This document shows, in pieces, positions 21,716-33,777 of a stretch of 64,000 bases of DNA (position 1 is the first letter of the stretch; each line of letters starts with the position of its first letter). The position numbers and the translations under genes are program-made. Source of the stretch: Neoceratodus forsteri (lineage: Eukaryota; Chordata; Ceratodontiformes; Ceratodontidae); contig CM057455.1 of NCBI GenBank assembly GCA_016271365.2, forward strand, positions 1,559,148,501-1,559,212,500, given 5' to 3'. The notes under the pieces were generated by a model that was not told where the DNA came from, ran no database searches, and saw only the letters and a program-made list of their open reading frames with translations.

Positions 21716-24640
21716 TGTAACCCCCCTACCAATTTGGGGGCTTACCTGTAGCCCAGTAGCTCCTGTTCTGCTCTTCTGCCAGGCACCTCTAAAATGCCTA
21801 CATATTTGTTTTTTGGTCCCCACTCCTGCCAGAGTCTTTGTGTGCCCCTGGTGCCCCAGTGTAAGATTTAGCCCTGTGGGGCTCCAGTCTTCAACCGTGA
21901 TCCCCCGCTGCTTGTTTCAGCACTCTGGTGCTGGCAGGGATCGTGCATGCACCACGGCACCTTTGATCTCCCAACTGCTCAACTTGCAGTCGTTCAGGAG
22001 AGTGTTTCAGCGGTCCTGGTGTCCCCATCACCTAAGGGGGATCTGGTGACCACAGACAGGGCCCTGATCGGCTGCACTCCTCAATAATTTAAAAGATCCA
22101 TGCAGGATCCATGATCTGGGCTCATGAATATTAATGAACCAGAGCCTCGATCACTGAATATTAATAAGGGCGCTTCTGCCCTGGTGGAAACTGTGTTTCA
22201 GCAATCACTGAGAAGAAAAGGAAATGTTTTGAATAAATAAATCTATCTGCTGTAGGTGTGAGAACAAATGTCAAGCAGGGGAGAAGTGTTTAACTAAATG
22301 ATCTAACCTGGCTGCACCAGAAATATGTTGGGACTCATGCTGCAAGGCATTCTTAAACATTGGCAGCAGCAACAGGCAACTGGACTGAGCAACTTATTTG
22401 ATCTGGGCAGCAACAGCAAGTACACAACTAGAGCTACTGAACTGTGGGGCATTTGGGCAAATATTGTGTTTATTCTGGATGCACCAGCACTTTGTTTGAG
22501 ACTGTATCTGATCTATTTAAGGGACGGTGTGTTTCAGCAGCCATTACAAGCAGCCAGAGCCAATCAGAAAGCTAGGATTTCAAAGCCAGGACTTGTGGGA
22601 CATTAGCTAAAGCTCATGGGAAACTTCCAAGTGCTCATGGGGAGCTGCAGGGACCTAATTTCAGGTGCCAAAACAGTAAACCAACTGTGCATCGAGTGAG
22701 GTTCATGCATAATTCATTTTTTGATTGATAGGCCCTCCAACCAATCAGAGGCCAATCACCCAATAGCTTCAGTCAATCAGGAGAGCCCCATAAAAGACTG
22801 TTTTCAGCAATTTTCCAGATTCGAGAGGGGACCCCCACCCCAGCCATGCAACTGGGCCTGGAGATCCAGTTAATCCTCTCTATCCAGGAGGGGGTATTTG
22901 TCTTCTTTAGCAGTAAAGGTTAAAGTCATTTAATTTATGCCAAATCTGCTATCCTGGGGGGGGGGGGTTTAGAATGTCCTCCAGGTGCTAGCCCTCCCTT
23001 CCATATCGGGGAAAGATCTGAATCTGCAACTTGATGACATCAAGCCAGCTGTGAGAGAGCTGATTTCACCTCGGTTGTGAGAGAACTGAAGACATCAGGA
23101 ACCTTGATTGCGGAGATCCTACCGTGAGGAGCCTGAGTGAGTACTCTTGTACCCCCCCCCCGGTGCAAGAATGAAAGAAAGTGCTTATTGGGGCTGCCAA
23201 TGCCCTTAGTGACTGTGCTGATTTGTACTGCTCAACAGCTCTGCACCCTGCTGCACCTAACCTTAGCCCAGCGCGGGTGGACCCCATCTTTGGAAACTTT
23301 GCTATTTGTGACTGTCCAACTGGTCTGAACCTTGCATTGGCTGCGCCTATCTTGACCAACACAGGTGGACCAGACTGTTCTGGGGGACCAAAGTGAGCCC
23401 AGAAAATAGTATACATGTACTGATATGTGATTTCTGCTATGCAGCCTACAGGACTGGAAGGAGAGCACTCAGTACAGACGCTCATCCTGACTTTGACTGG
23501 GAGGTCCAGCATTTTCTAATCTACCCGGTCAAGATGTCCAGTAGAGCCGTAATCTACAGTCATGTACCATGAATAGGACTGAGACCCCAAGTCTACTGAA
23601 TTTGACTACTGTAACCTGGAAATGACTGTTCCTATGCAAACGGACCAGGGCACCCATCCTGGCCCTTGGTTGAAGGTGCTACCCCTTCATTGAATGTACC
23701 AGATGTGTCTGAAATGTAAATAAACTAAATGTACCAAAACATATAAATGTGATGGATATTCAGAAAGAAATACTTGACTTTCAATCCCAGTGTGACCAGC
23801 TGGTTGCATCTAACCAACGTTTTGGCTGCAACATGCAGGGCAATCCCTGCACACCCCAAAGAGACTGTGAATAGTTCAAATGTTTAATGTTGGGAAAACT
23901 GATTGGACGTTTCTGTTAATCAAGCCGGCCAACATTCAGCTGCAACTTCCACCAGGCCTGCAACATGCAAGAACTTTAAAGTACTGGGTACCCAGGGTAA
24001 AATGTGTGGGATTGTGGGGTCTCAGGGTGAATCTTTGGGGAACTGGTACGAGCTGTGGGTAAAATGATACTGTGCTCCATCTAATTCTATGCAGCTTAGA
24101 TAGCCAGGGCTCTGGATATAAATGTTGGTACAATGTGATTGCGTTTCTGATTCAATAACCGGTATCTACCCAGCTGGAGGGTTTTCACCAGCACAATCCA
24201 ACCCAAATCAAATCAAATGTAAATACTGAAATTAGTAATCATACTGCATAACCTCTACTCCTTTGTTACCTCGTTCCCAAGCCCTAATGCCCCTGAATAA
24301 ATACTGTTGTTGTTTTTGCAAATAATGGTGTTGTGAGCATGTTATTAGCAAGAGACATTAATAATAAAATGTTTTATATGTGGGGAAATGTTATTGGGTC
24401 ATGTGTTGGGAAAGTTAATGGTTATTGTGGGTGGTATGACATCCCAGGGGGTTGTACCAGGTAACAGCTAGCTCACTTAAAGCTAAACTCTGGGTGGAGG
24501 CACTGCACAAAGGTAATATCATGGAAAGAACCAGTTTTAAAGCAAGTTTGGGAACCCAGACCCCTCAACCTTGTACGGGCCCACAAGGCAGGGGTAGTAA
24601 CTCTAGGAGTAGCGCCGCCTAGGTGTTGCATGTATCTCAT
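21716..24640 (+). mobile_element. LTR-like sequence, ends uncertain
   Basis: Begins TGTAACCCCCC, like the better-defined element at 54384. At 22735-22795 there are three CCAAT-type boxes (CCAATCA, CCAATCA, CCCAATAG) and a TATA-like CATAAAAGAC, spaced as in a pol II promoter. A GAATAAATACTG signal followed by GT-rich DNA at about 24293-24345 looks like a polyadenylation site. No protein domain and no convincing 3' terminus were found, so the span is provisional. Confidence 0.35.
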
Positions 24641-25011
24641 GACTCCGGAAATCTACAGGTAAGCTAAATACCTTCTCTAAAAATCTGTTCACAGGCTTTC
24701 AGGATTTGGAATGACCTGGAAATGTTTCCTTTCTCTTTAGATTAAAATAAATGGAGCGTAACGCCTATTAAAAATCACTGTTGCTAATGTAAAGGCTACA
24801 CAATAAATTTATTATATGTGCTGTGCGATATATACAGTATCTCATAGTAAAAGAGCATAATTTTGCATGATTTTGCATATGGAACTGCTCAGCTTTGTGG
24901 TCTTCTCATACAATTTGCACAAGATGACACTCAGACCATAGGCACAGCACATATACACTTAAATCAGTTTTCAAGACAGAGAAAAGAATATCTGGAACAA
25001 AAAGTACTTAC

Positions 25012-25192
25012 GTGTGCAACCACCATCCTGAAAGCCATAATGCCCATGGGCACAGTGATCACATTCCTTCCCAGTGACCCCCAACACACAGTGACACTGT
25101 CCGTCATCACTGCACTCTTCAGAGTTCGAGCCAGACTTGCTACAGTTGCAGGGAGCGCAGCCAAGACCAGTGGTCAAACCATAATGGCCAGA
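25012..25192 (-). CDS. LAMA1: LAMA1 exon: laminin EGF-like module (SGHYGL to DGGCT)
   Basis: 181 nt: 60 codons plus one base. It encodes the end of one LE module (SGHYGLTTGLGC) and a full one: APCNCSKSGS, then DDGQCHC, GVTGKECDHCAHG and HYGFQDGGCT. The acceptor is CCCACAG (AG at 25194-25193) and the donor C/GTAAGT (GT at 25011-25010), a strong match to consensus. The last base joins CT of the next exon to make Pro, giving GGCTPCDC as in laminin alpha-1. NCS in CNCSKSGS is a potential N-glycosylation site. The upstream intron (25193-41251, 16.1 kb) is the longest in the window because two DIRS elements and a CR1 inserted there. Confidence 0.95.
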
Positions 25193-26114
25193 CTGTGGGA
25201 AACAACGAGAACTTTGAGCAGGCATTAGTGCTGCAGCAATAAACTTACTTGCACACCAATTAAAGTTTTACTAAATGGTAGACAGTGCATGTGTATTAAA
25301 TGGTGAACACTGCCAAACAATTTCCTATGCCAGAAATGGTTTCCCAGTTAAGTTTGAATTATTTACCAACAAACAATAACTCTATATGAAAGTGACTCTT
25401 TTTTTAATGGTGCTGGAAGTCACAGTTGTTTAACTTGAACAAACAGTTGCAAAACAAAACACCACTGGGTTGTTTGGAGCATATATACATACATATTTAC
25501 TTACTGTATACACATAACACATACTCAACAGCCGGATACAGATGCAACAAATCCCTTATTTCACTGCAGACCCACAAAGCTTATAATTCAGTACCACACA
25601 CACAGGCTGAAAGCAGTGTTAACCAGATTTTGAACAGGTAGAAACTGAGATGTGGGAGTATTTTTAGAGCATGACAGTCAGAATAATGAAAAAGGAGTGC
25701 ATATCAAAATCTGTATTTAAAGAGATACAGTCAATCCTTTTGGCATCATATTGTTTGGTTGAAAACCCACATTTTATGATTGCTAACCTTTTGTAAAATT
25801 CATTGATGATGCTGGTTGTTTTACCTGCTACCTTTCTAAGCTGAACCGGAATGCATGCTAATAGTGTAATTACACAGCCTTGTTTTGTTTCAAATCCTTG
25901 ATCTAATCATACTGCAGACTTCTGAACATTAGGAACAATCCCAAACAGTGCAGCCACTCTTGATGCAACAGTCTCCTCCCCTCTCACTGGATCATGAGTG
26001 TCTGGACTGTGTTGGGGGTGTTTCCAAGTCTAGGAAATACTCAGTGGGAGCTGATCAAGGAATCTAAACAAACATGTTTTGGTGTGGTAACACCAGTATG
26101 GTAAGCTGTCTGAT
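25193..26114. other. LAMA1 intron, no feature recognised
   Basis: Intron sequence upstream (gene sense) of the exon at 25012-25192; no element identified. Confidence 0.5.
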
Positions 26115-26461
26115 CTTCCTGGACTAAAAGTCTTCACCACTCATTCACACTAATGGGACTACGCCGGAGGTGCTAGGACCTGCGGGGGCCAGAAATCTTC
26201 AGGAGGGCTGGTGTCGGGATAAGACCGTGCATGTGTGGCGCCGCAAGACTAGCTTGTGCCGGATAGGCTATCTCGGCGTCGACCCCATCCACCTCAGTTC
26301 CTTTTCTCCCACCGTTGAGTGCACTTCGATGACGATGTCGCTCACCTGGGGAAGTCAAGTCTTCGCCTATACAACAGCAGCTACAGCCATTCAGTATTCA
26401 ATTAACTTACCATTTTTGGTGTTCTTTTCTTATTTAAAAAAAAAAAAAAAAATGATGTTGA

Positions 26462-27815
26462 AGAAGAAGAAATTCTCAGCCTGCTATCAATGGAGTCGAA
26501 CTTAGATGGTAGCGGTGAAGATAGGGAGACTTCGTTTGAAAGCTGTGATGGCAATGGGACTGTGTCCAGTCCATCCCTCTTTGTGGAGGGGGGGGGTCCG
26601 ACCATGGGCATCCAGTGCTTTGGGGGGGGGGGGAGGACAGTCTGCCCAAAGCACAAAAATAGCGGTCCCAGTCCAGACTTTAATCGGGGACCCAACTCTG
26701 CTTGACCTCAAGCTCTTCCTCCTGTCGATGGAAGAAGAATCGGTACCGCTTCAGGTCGCCCCATGGTACATCTGTGCGGGGATCATGGGTGGTGGAGAGC
26801 AGTAGGCCTGAACTGACTCCAGTGGATTCCTCTGTGGCTCCGCTCTTAATGGCCATGATCTTCGACACCGGATCCTGTCTCTGTCCTCGATGGGATCCTG
26901 GTGAGCAGTTTCACCTCTGGGCCACTCTTTTAGAGTGGGGGTATGGCATCTGCCCAGTTGTACTGGCCAGTGGACCCAGTTCTGGGGCCTTTGGGCCTCT
27001 GAGCCACAGGGCTGTGGCGCTGGGGCCAGGATGTGCACAGGGCCTCTCCAGTGCCAATGCCATCGACCTAAACTCCTCGTGCCTACCACCCTCTCCTTTT
27101 TCCTGCAGGGGCCAGAACAGGTACTGCTCCCCCCCTTTTCTCCAGGCCTAGGTCCAGCAGCAGTTCTAGCGCTGTATTTGGTGCCAGCGCTGGGTATGGT
27201 ACCAGTGCAGTATATGGTGCCAGTGTTGCATGTGGTGATGATACCGTGGGTTGTGCCATTGCCACGTGTGGCACCGGGTCTGGCGCCACATCTGGTGCTG
27301 GGTCTGGCATCATGCGTGATGCTGCGTGTGGTGCCAGCTCCACGGATGGTGCTGAATCCTTCACTGATCCTGGTGTTGGCGTCTCTGGTGTTCCTGGCCT
27401 AGACCTGCTTTTTGGAAGTTATTCTGGTGTAGAAGTGGATCTGGATGAGTCTCTCTCTCTCTCTCTGTTCTGCTTTGTCGAAGACACAATGGATGACTCA
27501 TTTTTTGGGCTGGAATGCAAGCCTTCTGTTATCAGTGTGATGGAAGATCCTCTTTCTACTTTTTTCCTCAGGGATACGGGGCCCACTATAACATTTCAGC
27601 TTCATCTGTGGACCAAAGCAGACTTCTATGTCTTGAGTTCCTACATTCCTCAGCAGGAGTACTCCCCATGGAACACACTCAATGCAATGGTCAAGAGCTT
27701 CCCGAAATCAAACGCTCCATTGCTAGGGACATATGGCCCAATAATCATCTGAAAGCTTTTATGGATGCCTACAACTCTGCCTCTAGGGCAGCTGCCACTG
27801 GCAGCAAGTGGTAAA
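26462..27815 (+). pseudogene. DIRS gag-like region
   Basis: Overlapping open frames without long conserved motifs. 27100-27410 is a degenerate GGTGCC-rich repeat encoding a Gly/Ala/Ser/Val-rich stretch. 27515-27814 encodes an Arg/Asn/Ala-rich helix-like tail (NNHLKAFMDAYNSASRAA). Position before RT and general composition fit the first gene of DIRS elements; the assignment is by context. Confidence 0.5.
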
Positions 27816-28189
27816 TGTCTCTTTGATGGTGCTTATCTGTTCAGCCCTCAGGTTGGTCTCTAAGAAGCCACTTAGAACAATACGGCTGCCATTTAAACAA
27901 CAGGTGGTGCCTACTAGCTCTCAGAGGAATGGGAACCGTTGACATCCTCATAACAGGCAGTCCTTTCAAGGTAGAGACCTAGGTGCCTTTTTCAGGAACC
28001 AACCCTTCAGCCACAAAGAGAACACAGTAGAGGGTACACAGCCCGAATGCGCCCTGTACCAACCTCTGTGGATCCAGCCCAGGTCCCACCACAGCCTTCT
28101 AAGGGGGATGCCTCTCAGAGGTAGAAGAGGCATCTAATTTGGTGTTACAACCAATGAAAGTCCATTACAGTGGACATATAGGTCATCGG

Positions 28190-29033
28190 GATTGTCAGAG
28201 AGGGATACTCTCCCAATTTCGGAGATTCCCCAGACCTTCCACCCAGACAGTAGCCCAGTCTGTCCGCCTCTCAGTCACACACTCTCTGCTTCTGAGATAT
28301 GGGCCTCTGTGAGAACTGGGCAGCAGAAGTTATTCCACAGTGGAATGGAGCACAGGTTCCTATTTCCATTACTTCTGGTTCCAAGTTAACAGGCGGCATT
28401 GCACCTATTTGTCGACCTTGGAAGGTTAAACAAGTACCTGTTCAGGGAGGAGTTCACTAAAATCTCGGTGTTCAAGTCTTCACTTCTTGGACACTTGGCT
28501 CCTTGCCAGCCCAACGGGGCAAGAGACACAGGAAGCAGTCACCACAGCTTCTCAGTTGATCTCTCCAGGGGGTTCTCAGATTCAGGGAAGGTGCCAGCTT
28601 CATCTTCCCAGCAGCTCCTCCTCTTCTTAGGAGCATCCTGGATACCTCCAGGGCATCAGTTTTCACAGAGGATGGGAGAAATGACATCTTCAGATGGCTC
28701 ATTAAATCACAGAAAATTACTCTACTCAGGCCCCTTTTGGTTGAGCAGATGCTGGGACTCGGGGCATCCTCTGCAGCAAGCAGTGGTCTCTGCCCACACA
28801 TCCGCATTCCTCCACACAAAATGAAAGAGCCTTGGACAATATCTCTTGTGGGAGGCTCACTGTCAAGACCTCCACACTCAGGTGTGGACCAGGGGGAACC
28901 TCATCTTGTCAAAAATGTCTTAGCAATGAGAGTTATCTTATAAGCAAAGTCCTGGAGGATGCCCTCTCCCATGAAGTGATCCTACTTCTGATGGACAACA
29001 AAGCTGTGATGTATTACATCGGCAAGCAGGGAT
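28190..29033 (+). pseudogene. DIRS reverse transcriptase / RNase H remnant
   Basis: RT is heavily decayed (LFVDLGRLNKYLFREEF resembles the LRPLN-LN-Y block at 28399-28455). RNase H is clearer: VILLLMDNKAVMYYIGKQG at about 28979-29033 matches the DIRS (T/M)DN-x-(T/A)V-xY-I-KQG motif. Stops and frameshifts occur throughout. Confidence 0.7.
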
Positions 29034-29544
29034 GAGCAGCCCCCTACCCTCTCTGCACTAAGGCTGTGAGATTGTGAGAGTGGTAACTCAAGCACTGTGC
29101 ATCGGTTCAGATTTTGTGCAGTTGCTTTTAATGAGTGGGGCAGTTCGGACCTGGTCCTTTTTGTGTCCCCTCTCAATGCAATACTGCCTCTATCCTGCTT
29201 CATCAATCCAGACCCTGGTGTTTTCTGTCAGGATATATTCACTGCAGCAGACAAGACACTCCCTGTATGTGTTCCTCCTCTTCCCTTAATTCAGAGGGTG
29301 CTACTCAAGTTGTAGGCACTGAGGGGGAAGGATGATTCTCATCATCCAAAATTGGCCTTGGCAAATATGATTTGCATTGATCTACAGTCTGTCAGAAGTT
29401 CCTCCGAGGTGACTACCTCTACGAGTGGACCCTCTGACACAGGGTCTTTAATCCATTCTAGCCTGCGCTCCCTACATCTCCATGTCAGGCTCTGGAGGAA
29501 ATGGAAGTCGGCAAGCTTTAGGTTTCCCAGACCATCGCAGACAT

Positions 29545-30752
29545 ATTCTAAGCCATGCATAGGCCTTCCACTAGGAGGGCTTACGTGACTAAGTGGAAAC
29601 CCTTCTACATCTGGTGTGCAAGTCCCAACTGGACCCTTTGGTTACCCACCAAGTAAGGTGCTGGGGTGCCTCTTGGACCTGTCGAACGCAGGTCTGCAAT
29701 ACTCGGCAGTGAAGGTACGCCTCTGCATGTTTTCGGCCTATCTTGAACCAGTACAACATGTCACCGGCTCAGTTACCGTTAGTCAAGTTTTGCTTCGTTA
29801 ACTCCAGAAGGAAGAAGAGCACTCCCTTTATTTCTCTGGATGTTAAGATGGCTCTGCGATTCTACAGCCACAGAACGAAGAGATACGCATCCAAGAAACT
29901 AGTGCATCTTTCAGCATGCCTCGGCTGGGTCAGCCTATTGCCATGAGATGTTTTCTGCTTGGTTAGTAGTATGTTTTTGATACAAAGAAATACAGAATCA
30001 CACATACCCCCATAATGCAAAGCATCATGGGCTGCATATGCACATCACCACAGAATATTATGCTCCTTCAACTTTAAGCAGAAATGCATGGTGCCGAAAG
30101 GCCTCTCACACAATTTGCAAAGGGTGCCAACAGAAGACAGACACGTGTTTTGTCCTATCAGTACTCATCAGTATGCATCTGTTTGACACCCCAGTGGAAT
30201 GAACCAGCTATCCTAAGATGGTCTATCTAGGTTATGTTGTGGTGAACCCAATAAAAACAAAAAACAAGTTAAAAGACTAAGAACCTCAGTGCACAAGCAC
30301 TGAGGCAATGGTTACCCAAAGGGTATTGGCCGGGTAGTCAAGTTTCAAAGAAATACAAAATCACACATACCCCCATAATGCAAAGCATCATGGGTTGCAT
30401 ATGCAAATTGCCACAGAATATTATGCTGGTTCAAATTGAAGCAGAAATACATGGTGCCGAAAGGCCTCTCACACAGTTTGCAAAGGGTGTCAACAAAAGA
30501 CACAGACCCGTGTTTTGTCCTACCACTAACACTACTAATCCATGACACAGTCCAAGTTGGAAGACCGGGTTCACACCACTCTATCAGAGCAGTTGCACCT
30601 TCCTGGTGGAAATTTGTAATTTACCCATTGCAGACATGTGCAAGTCAGCGAGTTGGAGCTCAGTGCATACCTTTGTAAAGCACTATGTTCTGGATGTCCA
30701 TGCCAGACAGCTCTCTCTTTGGCAAGACAGTCCTTATGGACTTCAGTCCTGA
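29545..30752 (+). pseudogene. DIRS tyrosine recombinase, split by an insert
   Basis: The N-terminal block RPSTRRAYVTKWKPFYIW is encoded at about 29560-29615, as in DIRS recombinases (STRRxY-xKW). The C-terminal block SASWSSVHTFVKHYVLDV, with the nucleophilic Tyr codon at 30684-30686, is encoded about 30645-30700 after a frameshift. About 0.55 kb of unrelated sequence containing two direct repeats interrupts the gene. Confidence 0.75.
29979..30535. repeat. Insert with two ~185-bp direct repeats
   Basis: 29979-30165 and 30343-30528 are direct copies, roughly 87-90% identical by eye, both starting near CAAAGAAATACA and ending near GTGTTTTGTCCTA. The 180 bp between them holds a perfect 9-bp hairpin (CCTCAGTGC/GCACTGAGG, 30284-30305). 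The nature of the insert is unknown; it may be a short LTR-like or tandemly duplicated element. Confidence 0.75.
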
Positions 30753-30779
30753 GTGAGCTCTGTCTCCTACCACCCAGTA

Positions 30780-31290
30780 GTGTGAATGAGTGGTGGAGAC
30801 TTTTAGTCTAGGAAGATATGGAAATTACGTACTTAACATAATTCTTGATCTTCTTATCGGAGTCTCCACCACTCATTCACATGCCCACCCACCATTCCCT
30901 GGGCTCACTCATTCTGTTTTGGTCTTCACTTCCTTGTTATTCAGGCTGTGAAGACACTGTTGACTTGAACCTTCTTACTTGGGTCATCCAGGCCTTCACA
31001 TGCCCGGAAGTTAAAGGTTATGTTTTCTTTCGTTAGTTTACGCTGCACCTCCTCGATCGAAAAGGTACTGAAGTGGTTGGAGGATCGACGCTGAGATAGC
31101 CTATACGGTGCAAGCTGGTCTCATAGCGACACGCATGAGCTGTTGGTCCTATCCCGGCGCCAGCCCTCCTGAAGATTTCTGGCTCCCGCGGGGCCCTAGC
31201 ACCTCCAGTGTAGTCCCAATAGTGTGAATGAGTGATGGAGACTCCGTCCAAGAAAATAAAGAATTACGGTAAGTATGTAATTTCCATTTT
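30780..31290. repeat. DIRS 3 terminal palindrome
   Basis: GTGTGAATGAGTGGTGGAGAC (30779 on) and its complement (about 30866-30885) form the inner pair; 30819-30843 pairs with 31261-31285 across the outer palindrome. The outer arm contains ATTAC-GGTAAGTAT-GTAAT near 31263-31283. Confidence 0.75.
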
Positions 31291-31889
31291 TTCACTTTTA
31301 AAAAGACAAAAGGAATCAGAATCCAACTACCGGCCACATCAGCAATCTCAACTGAATGTGAGCAATCATAACGTGTTTTTTTTAAAAAGGGACACTTTGA
31401 TCCTAAGGGGGTTGACAGAGTCCCTTTAACAATGCTCTAGCAGTACACTTTCATTTCCATTTAGGGATGGCGTGTGAACCGTTTCTTGAAATCCTAAAAG
31501 ATGTCAACAGCAAGTACTCCAGTTCAGCTGAACTCCTCAACAAAATATCTGACTGAGTAAACCAGCATCCTTTTCAACCCATCCCAGTATGGCTCTTTTC
31601 TTATTTTCTTCACCTTTTTTATCACACTGCATCTCATACCAGTAGTTCATCAATTATCTTTCTTGTGCTTGAATTTTATGTTGATTCTGTGTTCTGAACA
31701 CACCACAAATTGTGAGCGGAATACCAATTTTCTGCTGTGAGGATTCTCTTAAATACTGGCTCTTTTATAAAAAGAATTGTGTCACTGTATGTGAAAGGAC
31801 AGTACAACAGCATTTAGCACAATGCAGCATACAAGGTTTTGGGATGAAATGCCAAGTTTAGAATGTTGGTATTCCACTGGAAACAAATT
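31291..31889. other. LAMA1 intron, no feature recognised
   Basis: Sequence between two DIRS elements with no recognised signal. Confidence 0.5.
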
Positions 31890-32204
31890 AAAATGAGGGT
31901 TACTCACCTGTAACCGTACTTCTAGGAGTGGTATATAGTGCATATCCACAGTGTGGTAGTCTTCCTTTGCCCTTTAAATCAGTTGGAACATCTTCAAGCT
32001 AAGCTCCTCCTACCCACTCAGGTGGTATTCTCCTTGTCTCCACCCCGTGACATCAGATCTTGCAAGCTGGAAGCAGGAATCTGCGTGCCACTTGCCAGGG
32101 AAGGTCGGGTGGGTTGTGTGGATGTGCACCATATACAGTGCCACTACTAGAATTACAGTTACAGGTGAGCAATTCTCATTTTTAGGGCTGTGAATATGGT
32201 GCAG

Positions 32205-33281
32205 TTATCCACACTTTGGTGGCCTCCTAGTAGTTCTCCAGGAGACAGGGACAAGGCATATACCCCTACTTAGGAAACAGGGAGCGGAGAACTGAGGCCC
32301 CAAAACCAGCATCCCGGCAGCATGTCTCAAGGTCAGTCTAGTAATGGGAAACGAAGGTGTGTGCTGACTTCCAGGTAAAAGCCCTGCAGATTTCATGGAT
32401 AGGGATGTCCCTGGAAGCAACCACTAAGGCAGTTGTATGTCAGATGGAATGAGCCTTAAACCCTATGGGAGACTACCTACCAGCCAACCTACAGCAGAGG
32501 TTGATGCAGGATACAATCCACTTGCCAAATGTCTGCTTTGCCGCTGGTCTGCCATGTGCAGTTTCAGCACTAGGGACGAAGAGCTAGCAAACCTCTCCCC
32601 GAACTCCAGTCATGCACTCTGTATAGTAAGTGAGTGCTCTCCTCAGGTCCAATGTGTGGAGGCTGTGCTCAGCCTCCGAAGTTGAACTGGCAAAGTATAC
32701 TGGGATACTGATCACCTGGTTAAGGTGAAACTCCAAAACAACCTCAGGAGGAAGTTCGGATTGGGGCAGAGGACAGCCTTGCCCCTGTGGAATACCAAGT
32801 AAAGAGACTCCGCTGAAAGTGCCTGGAGTTCACTAATCCTTCTGGCAGAGATGACAGCCACCAAGAAGATGGTCTTCCAGGACAGGTGAGAGATGTCACA
32901 CTTGTGCAGTGGCTCAAATGGCTTGCCCATGAGCACTATCAGTACCATCAACAAGTCCAAACGGTGGTTCATGCACCGGCAGGAACAGGCAGTAAAGGCC
33001 CTTAAAGAAGTGCTGGACCACCTTTTCCTGCACCACCATCGCCATATCAGCCTGTGTACACCGAGATGGCTGCCAGGTGCACCTTGAGGGTTGTTGACCT
33101 CAGGCCCGACAGAGACGGACCATAGGTAGTCCAAGATGATAGTCACAGGGCAGGACAGGGGGTCTAGCTCCCTGTCCTGACACCAAATAAAAAAGTGCTT
33201 CCATTTGAAGGCATAGCACTGGTGGCTTGACTCCTTCCAAAAGACTTCTACAACATGAGGAACCTCATCGAATAGACCCAA
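32205..33281 (-). pseudogene. DIRS tyrosine recombinase remnant
   Basis: The N-terminal half encodes FKWKHFFIWCQDRELDPLSCP. The first catalytic Arg block ISHLSWKTIFLVAVISARR and LYLVFHRGKAVLCPNP follow, parallel to DIRS 1. The C-terminal catalytic block is present only as frameshifted, diverged sequence around 32260-32480. Confidence 0.75.
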
Positions 33282-33777
33282 AGCCTGGAACTCTAGTCAC
33301 TCAGGAACCAGGCTGTCAGGTGCAGGGATTGAAGGTCTGGGTGCAAGATCTTTTAGTGGCAGCAAGAGAGCAGATCCAGGCATAGAGACAAGCACCACGG
33401 ATGTCTGCTGCTAAGGCTGAGGAGGATCTGGGAACCAAAATTGGCATGGCCATTCTCGGGCTATCAGGAACATCTGTGCCTTGTCCCTTCACACCTTGAC
33501 CAACACCTTGTGGATCAGGGAAAAGGGAGGGAAGGCATAAAGGAGGCCTGGGGTCCAGGGCCTCATGAAGGCATCCCCCATCGGTATCCTGCATTGATGA
33601 GGGCAGGCACAGAACAGTCTCAGCTTTGCATTCTCCCAGGCGGTGAACAAGTTGACCAGGGGACTGCTCCACAGGGAGAACAGCTTATCCACCACTTTCT
33701 GATAAAGAAGCCACTCGTGAGACACCTCGCCCCCACCCAGCTGAGGGTGTCCGTAAGCTAGTTGGAGGCTCTGAATA

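Larger units (their letters stand above)
26115..31290 (+). mobile_element. DIRS-like retrotransposon 3, nearly full length
   Basis: Plus-strand element whose 5' terminus (about 26120-26330) is inverted at the 3' terminus (about 31060-31250); shared words include CACTCATTCACAC and CCAGAAATCTTCAGGAGGGC. Between them lie gag-like, RT, RNase H and tyrosine recombinase remnants in DIRS order. The 3' end holds a palindrome with arms about 30780-30885 and 31213-31290. A foreign insert at about 29979-30535 splits the recombinase gene. About 5.2 kb including that insert. Confidence 0.82.

Noticed and set aside
27100..27410. GGTGCC-type degenerate repeat considered as a CpG-island promoter or satellite
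   Set aside because: It lies where gag should be in DIRS 3 and encodes a continuous low-complexity protein stretch; simplest as gag coding sequence.
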